Shown: positions 1-9,296 of the stretch, in pieces
Layout: each line of letters opens with the position of its first letter
How positions within the stretch are numbered: the first letter of the stretch is position 1
Translations under genes and position numbers: made by a program
Origin: Chondrus crispus
Taxonomy: Eukaryota > Rhodophyta > Florideophyceae > Gigartinales > Gigartinaceae
NCBI RefSeq assembly: GCF_000350225.1
Contig: NW_005178519.1
Span: 1 to 64,000 of the forward strand
Reading direction: 5' to 3'
Length of the DNA stretch: 64,000 bases
The notes under the pieces: model-generated
What the model was told of the DNA's origin: nothing
What the model saw: the letters and a program-made list of their open reading frames with translations, nothing else
Database searches by the model: none

Positions 1-2258
1 AATTGCGGTCATTCTTAGTAATGTGCAACGTGTACCGTCGGTTCGTGAAGGGCTTCGCGAAAATAGCAGCCCCGCTAAACCGGAAGACGGGGAAAAATCA
101 ACCCTTCGAGTTTGAGGTTCTTACCGATGAGGAATACGAGGCGTTCGTGGAACTCAAGAAGCGCCTCGTGTCCCCACCGATCCTCGCTCTACCCCGTTAC
201 GGAAAGAAATACACCCTGGACACGGACGCTTGCGCGTACCAGGTCGGCTGTGCCCTACTACAGGAGCAGCCGGACGGCGACCGCCTACCGATCGGTTATT
301 GGAGCCGCGCTCTCACGGACGCGGAAAGGAACTACACCACTACCGAGAAGGAATGCCTCGCCGTCGTATGGAGTATTCTCACGCTTCGACCATACCTGTA
401 TGGGAATACGTTCGACCTCCGTACGGATCATGAGGCCCTCCGCTGGGTTCTCAACCTGGCGAATAGCTCCGGCCCGCTAGAGCGCTGGCGTCTCCGCCTA
501 GCCGAGTACGACTACGACGTACAGTACCGGCCGGGTATTAAGCACCAACTGGCGGATGGTGTATCACGCCTCGGAGTTGACGGCGCAACCCCCGAACCGG
601 TTGACGACGAGGTCCCGTGTTTCGCGGTACAATGGCAAGAGGAGGAGCATAACCCCCGCCAAGGTACCGTACACTGGGAGACCCCCGTCGACCCGGGGAG
701 AGTTGAGCATGCGTTCGCGGTTATACCCGAAGAACGCGACGTCTCACCCGTAACGGTGGAAGAGTTCCTTCGGGAACAGGCCGAGGACCCCTTCTGTAGG
801 GCGGCCGCCGAGACTGTGGGGAACCCGGACTCGCGATACGACGTTGACCGATACGGGTTCGTCGTCCGCAAGTCCCCCCTCGATGGGACCCTGCAGCGGG
901 TTGTACCGAAGCGGCTCCGGGCGAAGATATTGTACCTCGCCCATCATCCCCGCCTAGCCGGACACCCGGGCGGTACGAGGATGTACTATACCCTCCGGCG
1001 GGAATATTATTGGCCTCATATGGCCAATGACGCCTTCAGTACCGTACGGAATTGCGCGTCATGCGCTGCCCCCCGGGGAACCCTGGTGAGGCACCAGAAG
1101 GATCTCAAGCTGTTCCCAGCGGCAGGACCGCTGGATTTCGTCGCCATGGACCTGCTGGGTCCTTTACCGAAGACGGCGCACGGGAATCGCCACGTGCTCG
1201 TCATGACCGACCGGTTTACGAAGCTGACGCGCAGTATCCCGTTACGGACAACCACCGCGTCGGTCGTGGCAAACGCCTTCCTGGACAATTGGGTCTACGT
1301 ATACGGCGCACCTCGTTACGTGCTAACCGATAACGGACCACAATTTGCCGCCAAGTTCTTCGACGCGGTGTGCGCCTTGCTGGGGGTGAGGCACTACCTG
1401 ACTACCGCCTACCACCCCCAAACAAATGGGCAAACCGAACGGTTCAACCGTACTCTGGTACAGCGCCTCCGACATTATGTCGCGGAGCACCAGAGGGACT
1501 GGGACGAATACATCCAGCCCCTGACCTTCGCGTATAACACGCAGGTCCACCGGTCAACGGAGACAACCCCGTTCGACCTGGTGCTGACGCGACCACCGTC
1601 CGGTTTGGCGCTGCCCGGTACTGTACCGCAGGATGCCGTCTCCAACACGGAAGATCCGAGGACCCCGGTACAGTACAAGCGCGCGACGCTGCGTAAACTC
1701 CGCGACGCCCTTGAGCGCGCGCGGGTGAAGCTAACCGCGGCGCAAAGGCGATACCAGGCCGACTTCGATAAGAAGGTGCGTTTCCGTCCGGTCATCGAGG
1801 TGGGAGACCTGGTCTATGTTGACCGCCCACCTCGGCCATTGACGAGTACCGAACGGGGAGACCTGCCAAGTAATGACGGGGGACCCTCCGTCAAGCTGTT
1901 GCCGAAAACGGAAGGCCCGTTTCGGGTCCGATCCGCTACGGAGACCACAGTGGTCGTCGATCAAGACGGAGTCTCAAACCGCGTGAGCATCGATCGGATA
2001 ACCCGGATGCCGCGGGGACCCCGCGACGTCACTACGGCCGCCCCGACCCAGCCCGCGGCGGCCGGAGAACCCGAACCCGCCGCGGAGTATGTGATCGACC
2101 ATCTGGTCGGTCACCGGGAGAACCGCACAGGGGCCCAGTATAAGGTCCGCTGGTATGGCTACGCCCCAGCGGACGATACCTGGGAACCCGCGGAGGGACT
2201 CCCCAAGGGCTTCATAGACCGCTTCTGGCGCACGCGGGCGGCAGCACGCCACCGCTAA
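1..2258 (+). CDS. pol: Ty3/gypsy pol polyprotein, 3' part (element A0): RT tail, RNase H, integrase, chromodomain
   Basis: The frame is open from the window edge to a TAA and encodes about 751 residues; the 5' part (protease, reverse transcriptase core) lies outside the window. The end of the reverse transcriptase leads into RNase H (DTDACAYQVG near residue 70, TEKECLAVVW near 112, TDHEALRW near 140). The integrase follows, with an HH-CC zinc site (HHPRLAGHPG near 312, CASC near 353) and DDE residues in AMDLLGPLP (near 382), LTDNGPQF (near 440) and QTNGQTERFNR (near 474). A chromodomain-like tail (VRWYGYAPADDTWEP) closes the protein near 697-745. This integrase tail marks the chromovirus-type branch of Ty3/gypsy. 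The product copies the element RNA into DNA and inserts it, in the particle and then the nucleus. The frame has no stop. The - strand copy at 44516-48685 is very similar. Confidence 0.95.
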   Translation, partial: LRSFLVMCNVYRRFVKGFAKIAAPLNRKTGKNQPFEFEVLTDEEYEAFVELKKRLVSPPILALPRYGKKYTLDTDACAYQVGCALLQEQPDGDRLPIGYWSRALTDAERNYTTTEKECLAVVWSILTLRPYLYGNTFDLRTDHEALRWVLNLANSSGPLERWRLRLAEYDYDVQYRPGIKHQLADGVSRLGVDGATPEPVDDEVPCFAVQWQEEEHNPRQGTVHWETPVDPGRVEHAFAVIPEERDVSPVTVEEFLREQAEDPFCRAAAETVGNPDSRYDVDRYGFVVRKSPLDGTLQRVVPKRLRAKILYLAHHPRLAGHPGGTRMYYTLRREYYWPHMANDAFSTVRNCASCAAPRGTLVRHQKDLKLFPAAGPLDFVAMDLLGPLPKTAHGNRHVLVMTDRFTKLTRSIPLRTTTASVVANAFLDNWVYVYGAPRYVLTDNGPQFAAKFFDAVCALLGVRHYLTTAYHPQTNGQTERFNRTLVQRLRHYVAEHQRDWDEYIQPLTFAYNTQVHRSTETTPFDLVLTRPPSGLALPGTVPQDAVSNTEDPRTPVQYKRATLRKLRDALERARVKLTAAQRRYQADFDKKVRFRPVIEVGDLVYVDRPPRPLTSTERGDLPSNDGGPSVKLLPKTEGPFRVRSATETTVVVDQDGVSNRVSIDRITRMPRGPRDVTTAAPTQPAAAGEPEPAAEYVIDHLVGHRENRTGAQYKVRWYGYAPADDTWEPAEGLPKGFIDRFWRTRAAARHR

Positions 2259-2332
2259 CACCGCACTGGGCAACCCAGCGTGGGGCGGGACGATCCCGAG
2301 GAGGACCTCCCCCGCGCGGCGGCCAATCGCCA

Positions 2333-2560
2333 CCGCAAGCCCCGCGCCGGAAGACCCGGCGCAGGAGGGGGCGACGTCGCCACAGACGCCCGCGGAACCC
2401 CGCGCGCGTCACCGCAAGCCCCGCGCCGGAAGACCCGGCGCAGGAGGGGGCGACGTCGCCACAGACGCACGCGGAACCCCGCGCGCATCACCGCAAGCCC
2501 CGCGCGGGAAGACCCGGCGCAGGAGGAGGCTGACCTGCCGAAAGGACTACCCCACGCGGC
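2333..2560 (+). repeat. 79-bp GC-rich minisatellite downstream of A0 pol
   Basis: About 2.7 head-to-tail copies of a 79-bp unit start at 2333, 2412 and 2491, each beginning CCGCAAGCCCCGCGC. The same unit occurs in a longer array (about five copies) at 44080-44460, at the matching place in the - strand family A element. Copy number therefore differs between the two elements. The array keeps reading frames open on both strands because it is so GC-rich; I do not treat these as genes. Confidence 0.8.
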
Positions 2561-3245
2561 GGTGGCCAAACGGCCCGGCACCCCAGTGCCTACCCGCTGG
2601 CGAGGGACGAAACCCAGCGCGTAAATACCGTTTGGGGACGACCTCACCGGGGCTCCAGGGCACTGTAGGCCACGTGTTGCGCGAGCGGCATACACCGCCC
2701 GGCACGTGTGGCCGCTGGCCCATGGAGGCGGTTCAAGACGCCTCCGACCCCGGGGGGTGCCCAATCGGAGCTGGTCAACGCCCTGAAAAGGCCACCCGCC
2801 GCGGGGCGGTAAAATCCGGTCAAAATTGCCCACCGGGTGGGGGTCCTCCACTGTCGCGGGGGTGACTGGAGGAACCACCCCGCGACCACTTCGGGCACCC
2901 ACCGCGCGGAGCCTCACCGCCATGAGCCAGAGGGTAACCCGGCCGCCACGAGGACAACCGGCGAACAGGTGTGGGGAAGTGGCGCTGTACTGGCGTCCGA
3001 GCCCTCGCCTACCGAGACGGCGGAGCCCCCGCCGAGCGACAAGCCCCCGCCGCGGATGCGCGAGTGGTGCTTCACACGACCACGGCCCCGCGCCGGACCC
3101 GACCGGCGCGGAAGGGCTACAGTACCGAACGGGAAGGGCAGTGAAGAAGAGAAAGAAGAAGGACAGGAGGCGCGCAATTTACTGGAACGGACGGGACCTG
3201 GTCCCCGGAGGCGGTTCGCTACTCTCACCGCCTCCCCCGCTGGCA
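2561..3245. other. Non-coding internal DNA between A0 pol and its antisense ORF
   Basis: About 685 bases with no convincing gene. Part of it (near 2640-2790) is closely similar to about 43680-43830 in the - strand family A element, which places it in the shared 3' internal region of family A. Several frames are open because of base composition only. Confidence 0.5.
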
Positions 3246-5738
3246 TCACTCGCGGCGCTGGCGTTTGGCAGAGGGCTCCGCCCCCCGCGCCGCCGCGCTG
3301 GCGGGATCAGTGTCGACGGTACCGTACGGTCTCTTCGCGGACACCTGCTCGCTCAAGACGGCGAGGTGGTCCTGTGCCGAACGGATCCGCGCCATCGTCT
3401 CACTGCGCAGGAGATCCTCGCCAGTGTCGCGCTGGCGGATGGCGAACTGCAAGCCGGCCACCCGCGCCCTGAGCTGGGTCGCCTCGACCAGCCAGGTGCG
3501 CGCGGACTCCAAAGCCGCCGCAAGGGTGGTCGGTGCAGGGACCCCCGCGTAGCCACACTCCGTCTGCAGAGCGCGCAGGGCGGCCTGCGCGTCCGGAACC
3601 AAGACGGGGGCTTCGTCTGCTGGCGCCTCACTCGGAGCCCCACCGGCCGCCATAGAGGGGGTCTGTGTCCCCGTCGCGGTCATTTCGCTGACGGGGAAAC
3701 CGGCAGGGCCCGGCACCGATCCGGTAGCCACCGCAGGGAGGTTGCCCCCCGCGGGCTCGACAGAAGGAGCCTTGCGAGCGGCCCCCACCGGGGCGGGGTC
3801 CGTTACCGGCACTTCCGTTACCGGCACTTCCATGACCGGTGTTGCCGTGGCCGGCGCTGCCGCGATCACAGGCGGAGAACCCGCAGTGATCGCGTCTCTC
3901 ATCGTGGGAGGCGTCGAGGGACCGACTGGAAGGCCCTCTCCAAGGGCAGGGTCCCCCCGCATCAGTAGGACCGACTCGGTTGACGCGGGCAGAGACCCGA
4001 CGGACGGTCCGGCCGGGGTCCCGGCGGAAGCAACCGCGGCGCCCCACCCGTCACCGGAGGCGATGACCGCCCCGTACGACGGCGACCCGTGGTCGGGCAG
4101 GGGGTCGTACCAGTGGTCGGCCTCCGCCGACGTGCCATCCCAATGCGGCATCCGCAGGGAACAGCCGCGGGCCCAACTGTACCACACGAAGTCGCGGCGC
4201 TCCGGGAGGGACCAGTCCAACCGTTCGGAAAAATCGAGGATGGCCTCCGCGCCAACCGGGTCGAACGACGTCCCCTCGAGGATGGCGGCCACCCCGACCG
4301 ATCGGATGAGCTGCAGAGGCCCCGCCGACAAACGGAAGAGAGAGCCTCGCTCGCCGGGCTCGTTCCCGGTCCGGCTCGCTAGGCGAGGGTCCGGGCACTT
4401 GGTGAAGAACGGGAGGCCGTCCCGTGCGGCGTGTAGGAAACACAGCAACGCCAGGACGGCCCACTCCGAGAGCAGGATGGCGTCGATCAGTCGACGCATC
4501 CCGGGCGTCGCTTCTCGCCCGAAGGAACCGTCCGGCATCCACCGCGCTGCGGCATAAGCCAGCACGCTGGGCGTGGGTACGCAGAGGTACTGCGGAGCTT
4601 CCAGATTGCTCCAACCGCTCGGTAGGGCTGGGTATAGCTGCCCCCTGGCCCCTGTGGGCACGGCGAAGAATTCCGTCGTATGCCACATGTGGAAGTAGGC
4701 ATCGGCGCGGCGGCACCGCAGCCGGCTCTCCTTGGCGGAATTCTCGCCCCACTGCACACGGTTAGCCACGCTGTACCACCGGTCGAACGGGCGGGGGAAT
4801 GCCACCAATTGCACGTGGGGCTTAGGATCCACGTCCCCGCCGAACCTCTCGAAGAGGTCGAACAACCGCGAATGGTACCGGTCCTCCCCCGCACAGCGGA
4901 TGTACAGGAGATCCGAGCGGGAGTCCGCCATCACGCGGTGGGGCACGTGGACCCAGCGGGTCCTCCAAGCGGCCGCGCGGTTGTCTTGGCGGATTCGACC
5001 GCGAGGGGAGGGCGTACGGATACCCCGTCGCCTGGGGATGGCCCCAAACCGAGCGGCATCGGGGAAGGCCGTCGCGATGTACGCCTCGGCGGACATCGGC
5101 GGCTGCGCCTGTGAGGGGTTGCGACCGCCTCGGGGAATCCGGTGGTCTAACTCGGCCCCGGGTAGCAAACCCCGCACGGCACGCACACCCGTCCGGAGCC
5201 AGCTGGACGGCGGAGCCTCGGTCGCCGGGGGCGTGGCCGCGTACGGATCCGGCGGTACCGGGTGGTTATCCGCGCCGGCCGTCGCCTGCCCCGCGGCTAC
5301 AGCCCAGTCGGGGGACCGTCTCAGTACGGTCGTCTCGCCGACGTGGGGAGCCCGGGCGGAGCGCAGAGGGCGCGGCAGGGGACCTTGGACGGCGGTAGGG
5401 CCGCGCGAGGGAAGGACCCCCGCGCCCGAAGCCCGCACCCGCGGAGCCGCGATGCTCGTCGCGTTTCGACCCCCGGGACCCGCCGCCAGCGCCGGGTGAA
5501 AGGTCGGTACCGGCGCGGCTGGCACCGCAGGGGGCTGAGCCCGAGGGGGGCGACCCCGCTCGGATGATCGGTTATCCATGCGGGGAGAGGACGGTAGGAG
5601 GGGGCGAGATTTGGAAGTGGAGGTAATGGGGTGCGTGGTGTGGAGTGAGGTGGGAGAAAAGGAAAGCGTGAGGGGACCCATTGCCGCGCCAGGGGATCCG
5701 ACGCGGTTAAATACCAAAAACTCCATGGGCTCCCCCAT
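3246..5738 (-). CDS. Long antisense ORF (aORF) of family A retrotransposon, unknown function
   Basis: 830 codons on the strand opposite to A0 gag-pol, starting with a true ATG 131 bases inside the 3' LTR and ending about 1 kb short of pol. I recognise no family. The visible order is: a Pro/Arg/Ala-rich N-terminus (about 1-260); a globular core beginning RSDLLYIR near 274, rich in Trp and aromatic residues and holding a hydrophobic LLSEWAVLALLCFL stretch; a Pro/Val/Thr/Ala-rich linker with short VPVTEVPV-type repeats; and a C-terminal segment of heptad-like, Leu- and Arg-rich sequence (about 742-800), probably a coiled coil. Families B (6531-9296) and C (35740-37617) have ORFs in the same place with the same layout. 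Antisense ORFs downstream of pol are known in some plant Ty3/gypsy elements. There is no signal peptide, and I do not call it an envelope protein. Confidence 0.75.
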   Translation of the reverse strand: MGEPMEFLVFNRVGSPGAAMGPLTLSFSPTSLHTTHPITSTSKSRPLLPSSPRMDNRSSERGRPPRAQPPAVPAAPVPTFHPALAAGPGGRNATSIAAPRVRASGAGVLPSRGPTAVQGPLPRPLRSARAPHVGETTVLRRSPDWAVAAGQATAGADNHPVPPDPYAATPPATEAPPSSWLRTGVRAVRGLLPGAELDHRIPRGGRNPSQAQPPMSAEAYIATAFPDAARFGAIPRRRGIRTPSPRGRIRQDNRAAAWRTRWVHVPHRVMADSRSDLLYIRCAGEDRYHSRLFDLFERFGGDVDPKPHVQLVAFPRPFDRWYSVANRVQWGENSAKESRLRCRRADAYFHMWHTTEFFAVPTGARGQLYPALPSGWSNLEAPQYLCVPTPSVLAYAAARWMPDGSFGREATPGMRRLIDAILLSEWAVLALLCFLHAARDGLPFFTKCPDPRLASRTGNEPGERGSLFRLSAGPLQLIRSVGVAAILEGTSFDPVGAEAILDFSERLDWSLPERRDFVWYSWARGCSLRMPHWDGTSAEADHWYDPLPDHGSPSYGAVIASGDGWGAAVASAGTPAGPSVGSLPASTESVLLMRGDPALGEGLPVGPSTPPTMRDAITAGSPPVIAAAPATATPVMEVPVTEVPVTDPAPVGAARKAPSVEPAGGNLPAVATGSVPGPAGFPVSEMTATGTQTPSMAAGGAPSEAPADEAPVLVPDAQAALRALQTECGYAGVPAPTTLAAALESARTWLVEATQLRARVAGLQFAIRQRDTGEDLLRSETMARIRSAQDHLAVLSEQVSAKRPYGTVDTDPASAAARGAEPSAKRQRRE

Positions 5739-5853
5739 GGAGTTGGCCGCAGCCGCCCGCGCCCCCGTGGTCGGCGCGGACTTCTCCGTACGGATGGGAC
5801 ACCCTGCCAGCCGGTCATGTCAACCCCCGGCCGCGACGAGGACGTGTCGCGAG

Positions 5854-5868
5854 GTAAGGAAGGGGGTC
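5854..5868 (+). other. Polypurine tract of element A0
   Basis: A purine run (GTAAGGAAGGGGGTC) sits directly before the 3' LTR. This is the expected position for the primer of plus-strand DNA synthesis. The equivalent tract in the - strand family A element is at 42042-42056. Confidence 0.8.
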
Positions 5869-6460
5869 TGTGGTACAACTCCACACTGCGACCCCCGGTG
5901 GGAGATGAGAACCCCCGAGACGGGCGGTTACTACTGTAGTAATCGTGCACGCGCCCGCTGCGAGCACAGTAGTACCTCCACGGCGTACACGTGACACAAC
6001 CGTTGGCGCCGGCCGTGGCCACGGGCACACGTGTGCGACCATCCGGTAAGTAATTAGCAATTAGTGGTTAATGGCACAAATTAGCCAATTTAGTACAGTA
6101 GCTGGTATACAGTATGTAACAGCTACTGTAGCGGGACAGGTGTCCTGGCGTCCCACTGAGGGGTTAAGACCAGGGGCACCTGCCCCGCTCCAGTAAACGG
6201 GGGCAGACTCGCCTCCCTTCCCTTTACGGCTTTTTGCTAACTCCGTCCGGTTTTACCTCTAAGTCTCAGGCTTCTAACCCGTGACCGGCCGTCCGGATCT
6301 GACACCACCGACCGGCTGCGCGTCACCGGCCACGTGAGCCTTCCCTCTTTTCGAGTCCTTCCGTACGGTTCGCGCTCGTGTGGGTTACCCAGCGTCGCGC
6401 GCTCCCTTACCTCTAACCCCCCTCGTTCCGAGTGGTCGGGACGAAGGTAGTTATACCACA
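5869..6460 (+). repeat. 3' LTR of element A0 (592 bp)
   Basis: It begins TGTGGTACAACTCC and ends TAGTTATACCACA, so it has TG...CA ends in a longer inverted terminal match. It is the same length as the LTR at 51283-51874 and differs from it at only about four or five positions by eye, in opposite orientation. The flanking GTTAT at 6461-6465 is the reverse complement of ATAAC next to the other LTR. These two are therefore probably the LTR pair of one insertion, now far apart. The LTR holds several short palindromes built on CTGTA/TACAG and ACGTGT. Confidence 0.92.
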
Positions 6461-6471
6461 GTTATACTACA
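6461..6471 (-). repeat. Stub of the B 3' LTR with the target duplication of A0
   Basis: On the - strand these eleven bases read TGTAGTATAAC, exactly the first eleven bases of the family B LTR. The last five, ATAAC, are the target duplication made when A0 inserted. The remainder of this LTR, again starting with ATAAC, is at 51875-52524. Confidence 0.85.
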
Positions 6472-6490
6472 CGGCCCCCCCTTTAAGCGG
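6472..6490 (-). other. Polypurine tract of element B
   Basis: On the - strand a CCGCTTAAAGGGGGGGCCG run stands directly before the TGTAGTATAAC start of the 3' LTR. A near-copy of the same motif occurs at about 12707-12740, at the very end of pol, and might be a second internal tract. Confidence 0.7.
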
Positions 6491-6530
6491 GGACGTCCGC
6501 GTCCACGGGTGCTTGTAGAGAGGGGACAAC

Positions 6531-9296
6531 ATGTCCGGCCACGCCGTCTATACGGTCGATTCCGCTCTCCCTGTCGACTCTGCTCCCTGCTCGCTATCCT
6601 CCGTGTTCCGTCTCGCACCTCCCTACGTGCGAGCAGGTCATTCCTCCTCCCCTTCTGGGGACGACGAGTTCGTCGTCACTCCGTCGCCCCTGCCCCCTTT
6701 CCGGCGCGCGATCCTGCGTGTGCCCTCCGGGCTGGTTCTCGTCATCACCCTACTACCCCCGTCGTGGGAGTCCGTCCTCGTTCATCCGGCCTCAGCTCGG
6801 TCGGCTCCCTCTCCCGTCCTTCCTCACGGGCTCGTCAACTCTGTCGGTCGCGTACTCGGTTCGCGCGTCCCGTGTCTTTCTATGTCGTCCCTCATCCCTT
6901 CTCGGGGCGGTCCCTCGCTCCCTCTGCCCCCGCCTGGCAGTGGATCGGACACGCCGGTTGTCTGCCCCTTGACCACTGAGGACCCCACCTCCGCCGAGAA
7001 GGGAAGTGCATCCGGGCTACCTTCCGCCGGTGCCGATTCGTCGGCTCCCTCGGCATGGTGGCCTCCGCGTCCTTTCCGGAAGTCCCGAGGGGGTCGATCC
7101 TCTACCGTGTCCGACGAGTTATGCCCCCCGCCTTCCATCATCCCGCTGCCAGATGCTCGTCCGGTGACTGGGGCCTCGGTGCCGCTTCGACCTGAGCGTG
7201 TTGACGACGGGGTCGGCCCATCTGGTGGAGACCTCGTGACGGGGCCTCGCGGTGGCCCGTACCACCCCGGGGAGGGCTCGCATGGGGCCTTTGGCAGCTG
7301 CCGGCATCCCGGTGCGCCGCGCGCTGCCCCCCGCCTCGACGAGGGCGGAGAGAGGGAGGCGTCCAACACCTCCACGAGGTGGCTGGGGGTGCCCTTGAAG
7401 CGGTCAATTCCGCTACCGCTCGGTCGCTTGACTTACGCGTGGCGACGCCATGCGCGGGCGAGCGTCACAGTAGGCGAGCTGCTGTCAAGGGAGTCCCTAC
7501 GTCCCGACCTTCTACGAATTCGGTCCATATACGAAGGAGGGCTGACCGAAGAGGCCTCCTTGGCGCTGGGTCGCCTCCTCGCCGAGGGCGGTGGCACTCC
7601 TTACCAACTACCCGACGAGATTCCTAGCGATAGGACTTTCCCTTTTTGCGTGGAAGAGGTCGAGTATGTCGACCAGATGTCGGCGTACCTCTTCCACCGA
7701 GGCCCCCGTGGTCCCCCTCGCTTCATTCTCCCGGAGGTCACCGGGCTCTACGTCGGCCCCCGTCCGCGCACTTGCTCTAAGGCGCGAGCGGCCCTCCAGA
7801 AGTCCGCATGTTCCCTCATGCGGATTCACCACATTGCCCTGGCGCCCAACGATTGGGCGACTTACCGGCACCGCGGGGAAGAGGACGGGCGCGTGTTCCC
7901 GTCCGCCTCGTTCTCCCCGGGCTTGTCGAGAAGCGATTTCCCTTTGCTTCCGCCGGTCGTAGGGGAGTCGCTCCCCTCGTTGGGAGTTCACCCGTTACTC
8001 CCCTACGTCTTGAAGCGCTTCGGCTTCGCCTGCGGTGACCCGAAGCACCCGGTTTTCGATTACCTCGCGTACAACGTAGAGCGAGAATGGGCGTGGTGTC
8101 TCGGTAACGCCTTCATGAATGAGGTCTCTCTCCACGGGCGTGCTTTCGTGCAACCCGTGGGGGTACTATCCTTCCTTGGACGAGTGGCGCTATCTCTTCC
8201 GGACGTTGCCATGCATCCTCTCGAGCGTGGCTCACCGTGTGTGGCCTGGTCGTACTCCTCTGTACTAGACCTGATGCACCGCGCCGGTGCGGTGTCCGAA
8301 CGTAATCGTCGTCCTTGGACGGACTACACGACAGGGACTCGGAGCCTCTTTCTCGCGTATGACCATCGGAGCGACTCCTTCATGGCCCGTACAAGCGTCC
8401 CCACCGCGGGCCCGTCCCGAGGCAAGGGAGGCGTCGGGTCTACGGCGCGCGAGGCGCGTCGGAAGCGGTATCGTGACCTGGACGGCGAGCTTCCCGCAAT
8501 TGCGTTGGCCAGGGTAAGCGTGCCGTTGGTGCTTCCCAAGGCGGGTCACGATACTGCGTTGGGGTCCCCGTTGCCCCCTCTGCCTTCTCTTGGCTCCGTC
8601 GGTTGCCTCGGTGCCCAACGGAACACCACGTTGACCCTTGACCTAGCTCGCGACGAGCTCACTGCAATCCCCAGGTTGTCTCGCGCCCTGGGGAGTCTGG
8701 TCGATAGGGCTTGGACTGTAGAGGGACTACTCCGTACCCTCACGAGTTGGTATGTCGAACGTAGCAGCGAAGCGCGCCGTCTCGGGGCGGAACGACAGGC
8801 GTTTGCCGCAGAGCGTGACTCCCTCGCGGAGCAGCTCCGCGGCTCTCAGGATGAGCTGAAGGTTCTACGAGAGTCGTCCTCCCTACAGGCGAGTGGTCTC
8901 CGGCGCGCGGCGTCCGATCGCGATAGATACCGCGGCGAGCGGAACGCCCTCAGGGCCGAACGTGTCGCCCCGTCGGCCGTGAGCCTTCCTGGCCCTGTGC
9001 TACCCCAGGGTCTTCGAGACCCTTACCAGAGTCGCGAGCTCGGCTCTTCGATGGCCGACGAACCCGCGACTTCGGTCAACCCAGCTCGCGGGTGGACAAC
9101 GCATGTCGTAGTCGCCCTTCCACCGCTTCACGAGACGGAGGCGGGTGTACCGTCGCATCCTAGCTACTGCCCCTCGAGCGGGCGGGCTTCCGGGCCGCCG
9201 GCGTTCCCCGACGGGACGGAGCACGGATCGTTCGAGTCTATCGGCGCTCCCTGCGCGTCCTTTGTTAGCCCCCCCTTTCTCCGTAAAGCCCCTTAA
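6531..9296 (+). CDS. Long antisense ORF (aORF) of family B retrotransposon, unknown function
   Basis: 921 codons with a true ATG 60 bases inside the 3' LTR, on the strand opposite to B gag-pol. The family is unknown to me. An N-terminal Ser/Pro-rich region (about 1-290) leads into a folded-looking core that starts near 298 and contains RPDLLRIR near 324, an aromatic-rich middle and a REWAWCLGNAF segment. A linker follows, then a clear heptad-type coiled coil about 744-813, rich in Arg, Glu, Leu and Ala. This matches the family A aORF in position, orientation and domain order, and the core start motif R-(S/P)-D-L-L-x-I-R is shared. The frame is intact over 2.7 kb. It is directed away from the LTR, so its promoter would have to be in or near the LTR. 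A structural or nucleic-acid-binding role is only a guess. Confidence 0.75.
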   Translation: MSGHAVYTVDSALPVDSAPCSLSSVFRLAPPYVRAGHSSSPSGDDEFVVTPSPLPPFRRAILRVPSGLVLVITLLPPSWESVLVHPASARSAPSPVLPHGLVNSVGRVLGSRVPCLSMSSLIPSRGGPSLPLPPPGSGSDTPVVCPLTTEDPTSAEKGSASGLPSAGADSSAPSAWWPPRPFRKSRGGRSSTVSDELCPPPSIIPLPDARPVTGASVPLRPERVDDGVGPSGGDLVTGPRGGPYHPGEGSHGAFGSCRHPGAPRAAPRLDEGGEREASNTSTRWLGVPLKRSIPLPLGRLTYAWRRHARASVTVGELLSRESLRPDLLRIRSIYEGGLTEEASLALGRLLAEGGGTPYQLPDEIPSDRTFPFCVEEVEYVDQMSAYLFHRGPRGPPRFILPEVTGLYVGPRPRTCSKARAALQKSACSLMRIHHIALAPNDWATYRHRGEEDGRVFPSASFSPGLSRSDFPLLPPVVGESLPSLGVHPLLPYVLKRFGFACGDPKHPVFDYLAYNVEREWAWCLGNAFMNEVSLHGRAFVQPVGVLSFLGRVALSLPDVAMHPLERGSPCVAWSYSSVLDLMHRAGAVSERNRRPWTDYTTGTRSLFLAYDHRSDSFMARTSVPTAGPSRGKGGVGSTAREARRKRYRDLDGELPAIALARVSVPLVLPKAGHDTALGSPLPPLPSLGSVGCLGAQRNTTLTLDLARDELTAIPRLSRALGSLVDRAWTVEGLLRTLTSWYVERSSEARRLGAERQAFAAERDSLAEQLRGSQDELKVLRESSSLQASGLRRAASDRDRYRGERNALRAERVAPSAVSLPGPVLPQGLRDPYQSRELGSSMADEPATSVNPARGWTTHVVVALPPLHETEAGVPSHPSYCPSSGRASGPPAFPDGTEHGSFESIGAPCASFVSPPFLRKAP

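Noticed and set aside
512-1964. Several - strand frames over A0 pol
   Set aside because: They are shadows of a clearly coding + strand frame with conserved motifs.
2255-2923. 222-codon - strand frame over the minisatellite, and its 294-codon + strand counterpart at 43678-44562
   Set aside because: Both follow the 79-bp GC-rich array; all frames are open there, and the predicted proteins are Arg/Gly/Pro repeats without a domain.
3246-5738. Calling the antisense ORF an envelope gene
   Set aside because: It is on the opposite strand to gag-pol and has no signal peptide or clear membrane anchor.
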